A stretch of 29,058 nt of DNA. Source: Chromatiales bacterium. Lineage in GTDB: Bacteria; Pseudomonadota; Gammaproteobacteria; CAMYNG01. The notes below the pieces were generated by a model that ran no database searches, was not told the origin of the DNA, and saw only the letters and a program-made list of their open reading frames with translations. The stretch lies in NCBI GenBank assembly GCA_027021685.1, contig JALUTW010000390.1:1-29058 (forward strand), given 5' to 3'. Positions 1-6,686 of this stretch are shown piece by piece; position 1 is the first letter of the stretch; the number at the start of each line of letters is the position of its first letter. Both the position numbers and the translations under genes were made by a program.

Positions 1-65
1 CGTCACCCGGGATGGTCTCTGGCGGAGGGTCGCGGGCCTGGCTGGGCATCGGTAGAGCACACTTC

Positions 66-2444
66 ATGAAGGTCAGCGAACAATGGCTGCGTGAATGGGT
101 GGACCCACCGGTGGACACCGCCGGGCTGGCCCGCCAGCTCACCATGGCCGGGTTGGAGGTGGAGGCGGTGGAGCCCGCGGCGCCGGCATTCACCGGCGTG
201 GTGGTGGCCGAGGTGCTGGCCGTGGCGCCGCATCCCGACGCCGACCGCCTGCGGGTGTGCCAGGTGAACACCGGCGGCGGGGCCCCGGTGGAGATCGTCT
301 GCGGTGCCCCCAACGTGGCCCCCGGCATGAAGGTACCCTGCGCCACCGTGGGCGCGGTGTTGCCCGACGGGACCAAGATCAAAAAGACCAAGCTGCGCGG
401 CGTGGCCTCGGCCGGCATGCTGTGCTCGGCCCGCGAGCTGGGCCTGGCCGAGGAGGCGGAGGGCCTCATGGCCCTGGACCCGGATGCGCCCGTGGGCGCC
501 GATCTGCGGGCGTACCTGGGGCTCGACGACCATGTACTGGAACTGGGCCTGACGCCCAACCGGGGCGACTGCCTGGGCATGGAGGGGGTGGCGCGCGAGG
601 TGGCGGTCATCAACCGCATGGCCCTCAATCCGCCGCCGGAGGCGCCGGTGGCGCCCCAGGTGGAAGACACCCTGCCGGTGCGGCTGGAGGCGCCGGCCGC
701 CTGTCCCCGCTACGTGGGCCGCGTGGTCCGGGGCGTGGATCCCGCCGCGCGCACCCCCCTGTGGATGGCCGAGCGCCTGCGCCGGGCGGGGGTGCGCAGC
801 CTGGGCCCGCTGGTGGACGTGACCAACTACGTCATGCTGGAGCTGGGCCAGCCCATGCACGCCTTCGACCTGGGGCGGCTCGCCGGCGGCATCACCGTGC
901 GCATGGGCCGCCCCGGCGAGAAGCTGGCCCTGCTGGACGGCCAGGAGGTGGAGCCGGGGGAGGGCACCCTGGTCATCGCCGACGACTCGGGGCCGGTGGC
1001 CCTGGCCGGGATCATGGGCGGCGAGGCCACCGCCGTGGGCGGGGCGACCACCGACATCTTTCTCGAAAGCGCCTTCTTCACCCCGGAGGCCGTGGCCGGC
1101 CGGGCCCGGGCCTTCGGCCTCCACACCGATTCCTCCCACCGTTTCGAGCGCGGGGTCGCGCCCGATCTCCAGGAACGGGCCATGGAGCGGGCCACCGCGC
1201 TGCTGGTGGACATCGCCGGCGGGCGGCCCGGGCCGCTGGTGGTGGAGACCCGGCCCGAGCATCTGCCGCCGCGTCCGGCCATCACCCTGCGCCGGGAACG
1301 CATCGCCCGCCTGCTGGGCTGCGAGGTGCCCGATGCCCACGTGGAGGACATCCTCACCCGGCTGGGGATGCAGGTCACGGGCGGCGATCGGGCGTGGGAG
1401 GTGGTGCCGCCGGCGTTCCGCTTCGACGTCGGCCTGGAGGCGGACCTGGTGGAGGAAGTGGCCCGCATCTGGGGCTACGGCGAGGTCCCCGCCACCCGGC
1501 CCAGGGCGGAGCTGGCCATGGGACCGCGGCCCGAGGCCCGGGTGGCACCGGCCCGCTGGCGCACCCTGCTGGCGGACCGGGGCTGGTACGAGGCCATCAC
1601 CTACTCCTTCGTGGACCCGGAGCTGCAGCGCATGCTGGATCCGGAGACCCCGGCGGTGGCCCTGGCCAACCCCCTGGCGGCGGACATGGCGGTCATGCGC
1701 ACCAGCCTCTGGCCCGGGCTGCTCAAGGCGGTGCAGTACAACTTGCACCGCCAGCAGGAACAGCTAAGCTTATTCGAGTACGGTCTCAAGTTCACTCGGC
1801 AAGATACTGAAATAATTCAGGAACCCTCCCTGGCCGGGGTGGCCGCGGGGGTCCGGGAGCCGCGCCGCTGGGACGGCCCCCGGGAGGCGCTGGATTTCTT
1901 CGACCTCAAGGGCGACGTGGAGGCCCTGCTGGCCCTGACCGGCCGGCCGTCGGCCTTCGCCTTCGAGGCCGCGGCCCATCCGGCCCTGCATCCGGGCCAG
2001 TCGGCGCGGGTCCTGCACGAGGGGCGGCCCATGGGCTGGGTGGGGCGGCTCCATCCCCGCCTGGAGCGGGCCCTGGACCTGCCCCGGGCGGTGTACCTGT
2101 TCGAGCTGGACGCCGCAGCCCTGGCCGCCGGGCGGCTGCCGCGGTTTGCGCCCCTGTCGCGGTTTCCGGCCATCCGCCGCGACATCGCCATCGTGGTTGA
2201 TGAAACCGTGGCGGCGGCCGATATACAGCGGTGCATCCGCGAGGCGGCCCCGCCGATCCTCACCGAAATCGAGGTTTTCGATGTCTACCGGGGCGAAGGT
2301 ATTGATTCTGGTAGAAAAAGTCTGGCCCTGGGCTTGACCTTGCAGGATCTTTCGCGCACTCTTACGGATACAGATGTGGAGGCTGCCGTCAGCCGGATCC
2401 TGGGGGCACTGGAGAGGCAACTTGGGGCGACACTGAGAGAGTAG
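66..2444 (+). CDS. pheT: Phenylalanine--tRNA ligase beta subunit
   Basis: This is the beta chain of the alpha2-beta2 phenylalanyl-tRNA synthetase, which charges tRNA-Phe in the cytoplasm. From the ATG at 66 it gives 792 residues, close to the 795 of E. coli PheT. The start fits because MKVSEQWLREWV is the family N-terminus; an in-frame ATG at 12 would add 18 unrelated residues. Visible domains in order are the N-terminal B1 part, an OB-fold tRNA-binding region (about 40-150, with IVCGAPNVAPGMKVP), the B3/B4 editing region (about 210-400), B5 (about 400-475) and a C-terminal FDX-ACB anticodon-binding domain (about 700-792). The 65 bases upstream do not encode a recognisable PheS end, so pheS is not directly adjacent in the visible part. 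ihfA follows after 2 bases. A short AT-rich patch near 1741-1826 differs in codon use from the rest. Confidence 0.97.
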   Translation: MKVSEQWLREWVDPPVDTAGLARQLTMAGLEVEAVEPAAPAFTGVVVAEVLAVAPHPDADRLRVCQVNTGGGAPVEIVCGAPNVAPGMKVPCATVGAVLPDGTKIKKTKLRGVASAGMLCSARELGLAEEAEGLMALDPDAPVGADLRAYLGLDDHVLELGLTPNRGDCLGMEGVAREVAVINRMALNPPPEAPVAPQVEDTLPVRLEAPAACPRYVGRVVRGVDPAARTPLWMAERLRRAGVRSLGPLVDVTNYVMLELGQPMHAFDLGRLAGGITVRMGRPGEKLALLDGQEVEPGEGTLVIADDSGPVALAGIMGGEATAVGGATTDIFLESAFFTPEAVAGRARAFGLHTDSSHRFERGVAPDLQERAMERATALLVDIAGGRPGPLVVETRPEHLPPRPAITLRRERIARLLGCEVPDAHVEDILTRLGMQVTGGDRAWEVVPPAFRFDVGLEADLVEEVARIWGYGEVPATRPRAELAMGPRPEARVAPARWRTLLADRGWYEAITYSFVDPELQRMLDPETPAVALANPLAADMAVMRTSLWPGLLKAVQYNLHRQQEQLSLFEYGLKFTRQDTEIIQEPSLAGVAAGVREPRRWDGPREALDFFDLKGDVEALLALTGRPSAFAFEAAAHPALHPGQSARVLHEGRPMGWVGRLHPRLERALDLPRAVYLFELDAAALAAGRLPRFAPLSRFPAIRRDIAIVVDETVAAADIQRCIREAAPPILTEIEVFDVYRGEGIDSGRKSLALGLTLQDLSRTLTDTDVEAAVSRILGALERQLGATLRE

Positions 2445-2446
2445 CT

Positions 2447-2749
2447 ATGGCGTTGACCAAGGCGGACATGGCAGAGCGTCTGTTCGAGGAGCTGGGCCTC
2501 AACAAGCGGGAGGCCAAGGAACTGGTGGAGATGTTCTTCGAGGAAATCCGCACCGCCCTGGAAAACGGCCACCAGGTGAAACTGTCGGGTTTCGGCAATT
2601 TCGACCTTCGCGACAAGAAAGAACGCCCGGGGAGAAACCCCAAAACTGGTGAGGAAATTCCCATCACCGCCCGCCGGGTGGTGACCTTCCGCCCCGGGCA
2701 AAAACTAAAAGCACGCGTCGAGGCCTATGCTCGAACCGTCCAACAATAA
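2447..2749 (+). CDS. ihfA: Integration host factor subunit alpha
   Basis: This 100-residue protein is the alpha subunit of IHF, the heterodimeric nucleoid protein that sharply bends DNA in recombination, replication and transcription. The opening MALTKADMAERLFEELGLNK and the arm motif GRNPKTGEEIPITARRVVTF are diagnostic of the HU/IHF family. The Pro in NPKTGEEIPI is the residue that intercalates into DNA. The length matches E. coli IhfA (99). The gene starts 2 bases after the pheT stop and overlaps the next gene by 23 bases, so it is translationally linked to both. In enterobacteria ihfA also has promoters inside the end of pheT. The 3' end of pheT here is less GC-rich, but I could not pick out a convincing promoter. 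Confidence 0.97.
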   Translation: MALTKADMAERLFEELGLNKREAKELVEMFFEEIRTALENGHQVKLSGFGNFDLRDKKERPGRNPKTGEEIPITARRVVTFRPGQKLKARVEAYARTVQQ

Positions 2750-3089
2750 CGAACTGCCCCCCATCCCGAGCAAACGCTATTTCACCATCGGCGAGGTGAG
2801 CGAGCTGTGCGACGTGAAGCCGCACGTGCTGCGCTACTGGGAACAGGAGTTTCCCCAGCTCAAGCCGGTGAAGCGCCGCGGCAACCGCCGCTACTACCAG
2901 CGCCAGGACGTGATCATGATCCGCCAGATCCGCAGCCTGCTCTACGAGCAGGGCTACACCATCGGCGGCGCCCGCCTGCAGCTCGCCGAGCAGGCCAATG
3001 GCAAGGGCAACGGCAAGGGCATCGACCCCCGCACCCTGCGCGAGCTGCGGGCCGAACTCGAGGAGCTGCTGCGCCTGCTCCAGCCCTGA
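2727..3089 (+). CDS. MerR-family transcriptional regulator downstream of ihfA
   Basis: This 120-residue protein carries a MerR-type winged helix-turn-helix at about residues 17-85. The key stretches are YFTIGEVSELCDVKPHVLRY, the WEQEFPQLKP segment and GNRRYYQRQDV. The remainder is a short helical, Leu/Glu-rich C-terminus (RELRAELEELLRLL) that would form the antiparallel dimer coiled coil. No effector-binding domain or Cys-based metal site follows, so the ligand is unknown. The start overlaps ihfA by 23 bases, and the arrangement pheT-ihfA-merR is widespread in gammaproteobacteria. A Gly/Lys/Asn-rich linker (ANGKGNGKG) precedes the coil. The family call is secure; the physiological role is not known. 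Confidence 0.93.
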   Translation: MLEPSNNNELPPIPSKRYFTIGEVSELCDVKPHVLRYWEQEFPQLKPVKRRGNRRYYQRQDVIMIRQIRSLLYEQGYTIGGARLQLAEQANGKGNGKGIDPRTLRELRAELEELLRLLQP

Positions 3090-3098
3090 CCCGGCGCC

Positions 3099-3127
3099 TT
3101 TTCCCCGGCCGCCGGCCGCGGTATCAT
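3099..3127 (+). promoter_or_regulatory. Possible promoter for tRNA-Pro
   Basis: A TATCAT box at 3122-3127 lies about 43 bases before the mature tRNA 5' end. A poor -35 (TTTTCC, 3099-3104) sits 17 bases upstream. Placement suits a tRNA leader, but the -35 match is weak and this is a guess from spacing and the -10. Confidence 0.3.
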
Positions 3128-3169
3128 AGCGGCCGCTCCGCGCCGCGGGGTGTTCCCGCCTGATTACAT

Positions 3170-3246
<77 letters not shown>

Positions 3247-3274
3247 GTCTTTCCTCCGGGCTCAAGAAGGGGCT

Positions 3275-3301
3275 GGTGACAAACGATTCTCGTTTGCCAC
3301 C
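3275..3301 (+). terminator. Stem-loop downstream of tRNA-Pro, possible terminator
   Basis: An 11-base stem (GGTGACAAACG against CGTTTGCCACC, with one A/C mismatch) closes a 5-base loop ATTCT. It is followed by a pyrimidine-rich but not pure-T run (TTCTCTTTC). It may terminate the tRNA transcript. It resembles the stronger stem-loop at 4468-4504. Confidence 0.45.
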
Positions 3302-3440
3302 TTCTCTTTCGATTCCATTGGTTCTATAGTCGGCACGGGCCCCTCATGGCTTGCCGGATCCAGGGGGCATTATTCCTTGCGATGGCCTGTCGTGGCATGC
3401 AAGGAAAACCGTGGAGTGGTTAAAGGTTCATCATATGTTA

Positions 3441-3490
3441 GAGCATTCTAATAATTGTTTATGAAGAACATTCTAATAATTGTTTATGAA
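3441..3490. repeat. Tandem duplication of a 25-bp AT-rich unit
   Basis: Positions 3441-3465 and 3466-3490 are two directly adjacent copies of a 25-base unit. They differ at a single position (third base, G versus A) and share the core CATTCTAATAATTG and TTTATGAA. The first copy overlaps a small palindrome (TTAGA-GCAT-TCTAA, 3438-3451). It could be a doubled binding site upstream of the lipoprotein gene or a recent slippage duplication. Nothing here identifies a binding protein. Confidence 0.9.
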
Positions 3491-3644
3491 TTGCAAGGCC
3501 TCCAGAAACATGTTAAATGGTTGCCAATTCGTGTAGCGCCAAACTTCTGTAGAGAACGCGACAGGTAGTGACAGGTTTCTGCCGGGTAGGCTGCGGGCTG
3601 GCAGGCTTTACCTTCGAATCTAGAAAATACAAAGGAGTCATTAA

Positions 3645-4358
3645 ATGTATATCAAAAAACGCATTTTCTACAGCTTTCTGGTTTCACTGGCCCTGATCAG
3701 CCTTGCCGGCTGCAAAGCCCTCGAAGGCCTGACCAAGAGCTCGGACCAGTCGGAAAAAATCCTCAAGCCCTCCAGCGCCGATGTTTCGCCCAATATGGAC
3801 TTCAACAAAATCAGGTCCATTGCGGTGTTTCCGCTGTTTCCCGGTGCTGGCGTTATCGGAGGCATGCAGGGATATGATGATCCCAAGTACGCCCAGGATG
3901 TCGCCCAGGCGCTGACTGCCGAACTGTCGACCAAGCAGTCGCAGTGGAAGATTCGCACGCCGAAGGAGGTGCTTGATACAATCAACAAGTATGCGCTGGG
4001 CCGGGGCTACAAGAACCTGCAGGCGGACTACAACACCAGCAGCGGCCAGTTGACCGCCTTTACCCGCCAAACCCAGAAGTTTCTCGCCACGCTGGCGAAA
4101 AAGATGAAGGTGGACGGCTTCATCTTCGGCAACTATGTCGTCGTCTCGCAGCCCACGATTGTCCAGACCATCTTCGGGCCGCAAAAGCGCCATGTTGTCG
4201 TCAGCGAGGTGAATGTGGCGCTGTTTTATGCCAGAGACAAGGCCGTGTGGTGGCGTGCGACCAGCAGAATCAAGGGGCCGGATACTACCACCGTAGTCAA
4301 CAACATCGCCAAGTCGCTGGCGGCGTATGTCGGCAAGGGTACACTGCGCCAGTTGTAA
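3645..4358 (+). CDS. Putative outer-membrane lipoprotein, unknown function (CsgG/TolB-N-like fold suspected)
   Basis: This 237-residue protein starts at an ATG 9 bases after a strong AAAGGAG site. Residues 1-22 are a signal sequence (KKR, a hydrophobic core, then LAGC) with lipidation Cys23. The next residue is Lys, not Asp, so Lol export to the outer membrane is expected. The mature part begins with a Ser-rich linker. It then shows alternating strands and helices: IRSIAVFPLF, an AQDVAQALTAELST helix, WKIRTPKEVLDTINKY, then KMKVDGFIFGNYVVVSQP. This recalls periplasmic CsgG, LpoB and TolB N-terminal-type domains, but that is only a fold impression. Codon use is less GC-biased than that of the neighbours. 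The gene stands alone between two stem-loops, which hints at independent acquisition. Function is unknown. Confidence 0.82.
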   Translation: MYIKKRIFYSFLVSLALISLAGCKALEGLTKSSDQSEKILKPSSADVSPNMDFNKIRSIAVFPLFPGAGVIGGMQGYDDPKYAQDVAQALTAELSTKQSQWKIRTPKEVLDTINKYALGRGYKNLQADYNTSSGQLTAFTRQTQKFLATLAKKMKVDGFIFGNYVVVSQPTIVQTIFGPQKRHVVVSEVNVALFYARDKAVWWRATSRIKGPDTTTVVNNIAKSLAAYVGKGTLRQL

Positions 4359-4462
4359 TTCAGGGAAACCATTGATTGTTCGTTGAACCGTTCTTTTCCC
4401 CTGACACGAATGTCCTGGAGAGCTGCGGCATGCGTTGACAGAAGGTAGCGTGGAAGGGGCGG

Positions 4463-4510
4463 AAAAAGGGCCGGTGACAAGTGGTTCTTGCTTGTCACCG
4501 GCCCGTTTTT
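4463..4510. terminator. Bidirectional rho-independent terminator
   Basis: A perfect 14-bp stem (GGGCCGGTGACAAG at 4468-4481 against CTTGTCACCGGCCC at 4491-4504) encloses a 9-base loop. It is flanked by AAAAA on the left and GTTTTT on the right, so it can stop transcription from both sides. It sits between the plus-strand lipoprotein gene and the minus-strand bfr gene, exactly where a shared terminator is needed. Confidence 0.92.
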
Positions 4511-4561
4511 GTTATGCAGGAAGGCAGCAGGAAGGTCTGTGAGCGTGGACTGTATGACGAC

Positions 4562-5026
4562 TCACATCATGGACTGCAGGTAGTTCTCCAGGCCCACCTT
4601 GCCGATGAGGTCGAGCTGGGTCTCCAGCCAGTCGATGTGCTTCTCCTCGCTCTCGAGGATGTCCTCGAACAGCTCCCGGCTGACGTAGTCGCCACAGGAT
4701 TCGCAGTGGGCGATGGCCTCGCGCAGCAGCGGCACCGCCTCCAGCTCCAGCGCCAGGTCGCAGCGCAGCATCTCCTCCACGTTCTCGCCCACCTTCAGCT
4801 TGCCCACGTCCTGGAGGTTGGGCAGTCCCTCCAGGAACAGGATGCGCCGGACGAGGGCATCGGCGTGCTTCATCTCGTCGATGGATTCCTCGTACTCGTG
4901 CTCGTTGAGCCTGTGCAGGCCCCAGTTCTCGTACATGCGTGCATGGAGGAAGTACTGGTTGATGGCCGTGAGCTCGTTCTTGAGGGCGAGATTGAGATAT
5001 TCGATGACCTTGGGATCTCCTTTCAC
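4562..5026 (-). CDS. bfr: Bacterioferritin
   Basis: Bacterioferritin is a 24-subunit cytoplasmic cage that oxidises Fe(II), stores it as a ferric mineral and binds haem between subunit pairs. The 154-residue protein is nearly colinear with E. coli Bfr (158). The dinuclear ferroxidase ligands are all present: Glu18, Glu51, His54, Glu94, Glu127 and His130. The haem ligand Met52 lies in IDEMKHAD, so this is the haem-binding ferroxidase type. The start is a GTG (MKGDPKVIEYLN) with GGAGGAG about 6 bases upstream. bfd lies 88 bases upstream on the same strand and encodes the partner that releases iron, so the pair is probably one transcript from the Fur-controlled promoter at 5361-5390. The shared terminator at 4463-4510 ends it. 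Confidence 0.98.
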   Translation of the reverse strand: MKGDPKVIEYLNLALKNELTAINQYFLHARMYENWGLHRLNEHEYEESIDEMKHADALVRRILFLEGLPNLQDVGKLKVGENVEEMLRCDLALELEAVPLLREAIAHCESCGDYVSRELFEDILESEEKHIDWLETQLDLIGKVGLENYLQSMM

Positions 5027-5114
5027 GGGCAGACTCCTCCGGGCAAGGGGTGGCAGGAAGATGTTTCGCTGGATTGTAGCGTGCCGGGGCCGCCCCGGGC
5101 AGGGCAGGTGCGCG

Positions 5115-5318
5115 TCAGGCGCACTGCAGGGCGGCGCCGGATTCGGCCTCGCCGGCGCGCGCCGCCTCCAGCAGCTCGCGGGCGCAGCGGCCGCACTTGC
5201 CGCACTGGGTGGCTACGCCCAGGGCCCGGCTGAGGTCGCGCAGGCTGGCGGCCTCGCCGCGGCGGGCGCAGTCGCGGATCTGGCTGCAGGTGACTCCCTT
5301 GCACAGGCACACGTACAT
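5115..5318 (-). CDS. bfd: Bacterioferritin-associated ferredoxin
   Basis: Bfd is a small [2Fe-2S] protein that docks on bacterioferritin and passes electrons through the haem to reduce and mobilise stored iron. The 67-residue sequence opens with MYVCLCKGVT and has QCGKCGRC in the middle. Cys4, Cys6, Cys39 and Cys42 match the CxC...CxxC cluster pattern of E. coli Bfd. A further Cys45 follows but is not expected to be a ligand. The start ATG has a GGAGG-type site about 10 bases upstream. The gene precedes bfr on the same strand. A perfect TTGACA -35 and a Fur-like box lie just upstream, as expected for a gene switched on in iron shortage. Confidence 0.96.
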   Translation of the reverse strand: MYVCLCKGVTCSQIRDCARRGEAASLRDLSRALGVATQCGKCGRCARELLEAARAGEAESGAALQCA

Positions 5319-5360
5319 GGGGTGGGCCCCTCCGGGGTTGGTTCATCCATCGCGGGCCCC

Positions 5361-5389
5361 ATCTAAACCTAAATGAGAATGATTGTCAA
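5361..5389 (-). promoter_or_regulatory. Sigma-70-type promoter of bfd(-bfr)
   Basis: On the minus strand a perfect -35 TTGACA (5389-5384) is separated by exactly 17 bases from a -10 TTAGAT (5366-5361). The predicted start point lies near 5354, giving a leader of roughly 35 bases before bfd. The Fur-like box overlaps the -35 and spacer. The -35 lies in the last codons of the upstream permease gene. Confidence 0.75.
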
Positions 5390-5390
5390 T
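5371..5390. promoter_or_regulatory. Fur box (ferric uptake regulator operator)
   Basis: The segment AAATGAGAATGATTGTCAAT closely resembles the known Fur-box pattern with a GAGAATGATT core. It covers the -35 and spacer of the bfd promoter, so Fe-Fur would block transcription when iron is plentiful. It includes the TGA stop codon of the permease gene (5386-5388). Confidence 0.82.
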
Positions 5391-6678
5391 AGTATTTGGT
5401 TGAGGCACGTGGGCGGCGCAGGCCCAGCAGGGCCAGCCCGGCATAGAGGATGCCGATGGCGAGCAGCGTGTCGGGCTGGTGCCGCCACAGGTAGGCCGCC
5501 AGCAGGCCCACCGTGGCCAGCATGAGTGCGATGCCGGCCCACACGACGGCCGGATGCGCGCCGGTCTCGTGCCGCAGGCGCCAGGCCGCCGCCGCCACCC
5601 CCAGGAACACCCACAGGAAGGTCATGCTGGAGAAGGCGGCGATGGTGGCCAGCCCGCCCAGGAGGGTGAAGGCCACCCCGCCCGCGGTCATGGCCAGGGT
5701 GGCGGCCCAGGGCACGCCGTTGTGCGCGCGCCGGGCGAGGGGCCGGGGCATGGCCCCGGCCCCGGCCATGTCCGCCATCATGCGCGCGGCGCCGAACTGG
5801 GTGCTGTTGATGGCCGACGAGGTGGCCAGCAGTGCCGCCAGATCCACCAGCACCACGCCGGCCTTGCCCAGCACCGGCTGGGCCACCGCGGCCAGGGCGT
5901 ACTCCTCTGCGCCGCGGATCTGGTCCGGCGACAGCACCCCCACCGCCACCACCGCCAGGGTCACGTAGATGGCCGAGGTGATGGCGATGGAGCCGTAGAT
6001 GCCCCGGGGCAGATCGCGCCGCGGGTCGCGGGACTCGTCCACGGCGTTGGTGATGAGCTGGAAGCCCTCATAGGCCACGAAGATGAGCGCCCCGGCCAGG
6101 AACACGGCGGCGATGCCGTGATCGAACACGGGGCGCATCCGGGCCGGCTCGACGCTGGCCAGGCCGATGCCGGCGAACACCGCGAGGATGGCGATCTTGC
6201 TGTACACCACCAGGTCCTCGGCCAGGCCGGTGGAGCGCACGCCCTTGAGGTTGATGATGAGGAAGAACGCCAGCACCAGCACCGACAGCACCATGCGCAC
6301 GCGGGCGTCGTCCGCCGCGCCCAGCAGGTCGGCGCCGTAGGCGCCGAAGGTGTAGGCGTACAGGGCCAGGGTGCCCACGTAGCCCAGGAGGATGGCCCGG
6401 TTGGCCAGCACCGCCAGGCCCGGCCGGCGGGGAAAGGCCCGGCGCAGGTAGGTGAAGCTGGAGCCGTCGCCCGGGTAGGTCAGGGCCAGGCGGACGAAGC
6501 AGTGGCCCACGCTGAAGGCGATGAGGCTGCCCAGCAGGAACGCCAGCGGCGCGGCGTGGCCGGACAGGTCCACCGCCAGGCCCAGGACCGAGAAGATCCC
6601 GCCCCCGATCATGCCACCCACGCCGATGGCGATGAGTTCGGCCAGGCCGAGCTGTGCGTTCCTGATGCGGGAGGGCAT
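5386..6678 (-). CDS. APC-superfamily amino acid permease
   Basis: This 430-residue inner-membrane protein belongs to the amino acid-polyamine-organocation superfamily. The first helix carries the family signature GVGGMIGGGIFSVLG. About 12 hydrophobic segments follow, with YEGFQLITNAVDESRDPRRD (about 211-230) matching the conserved loop after TM6 and ATSSAINSTQFGAARM the TM8 region. Substrate cannot be read from sequence; APC members usually co-transport amino acids or amines with protons. The start ATG at 6678 is 8 bases after the stop of the P-type ATPase gene, so the two are almost certainly co-transcribed. A link between the proton ATPase and proton-coupled uptake is an inference. The 3' end contains the Fur box and -35 of bfd. 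Confidence 0.92.
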   Translation of the reverse strand: MPSRIRNAQLGLAELIAIGVGGMIGGGIFSVLGLAVDLSGHAAPLAFLLGSLIAFSVGHCFVRLALTYPGDGSSFTYLRRAFPRRPGLAVLANRAILLGYVGTLALYAYTFGAYGADLLGAADDARVRMVLSVLVLAFFLIINLKGVRSTGLAEDLVVYSKIAILAVFAGIGLASVEPARMRPVFDHGIAAVFLAGALIFVAYEGFQLITNAVDESRDPRRDLPRGIYGSIAITSAIYVTLAVVAVGVLSPDQIRGAEEYALAAVAQPVLGKAGVVLVDLAALLATSSAINSTQFGAARMMADMAGAGAMPRPLARRAHNGVPWAATLAMTAGGVAFTLLGGLATIAAFSSMTFLWVFLGVAAAAWRLRHETGAHPAVVWAGIALMLATVGLLAAYLWRHQPDTLLAIGILYAGLALLGLRRPRASTKYY

Positions 6679-6686
6679 GGACGGTA

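Larger units (their letters stand above)
3247..3644. other. AT-rich intergenic stretch between tRNA-Pro and the lipoprotein gene
   Basis: About 400 bases without a convincing gene. It holds a stem-loop just after the tRNA (3275-3301), a perfect 5-bp inverted repeat TTAGA/TCTAA at 3438-3451, a 25-bp tandem duplication (3441-3490) and a doubled GACAGGT motif near 3558-3575. A good Shine-Dalgarno (AAAGGAG) sits just before the gene at 3645. Base composition is clearly more AT-rich than the flanking operons. I found no confident promoter. Confidence 0.7.

Noticed and set aside
12..65. In-frame ATG upstream giving an 810-residue PheT.
   Set aside because: Homologues start at the MKVSEQW motif (66), and the added 18 residues are unlike any PheT N-terminus.
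3441..3490. CRISPR-like array.
   Set aside because: Only two adjacent units with no spacer and no cas genes nearby; it is a plain tandem duplication.
4481..5366. Plus-strand frames opposite bfr and bfd.
   Set aside because: They are antisense to two confidently assigned iron genes and show no family features.
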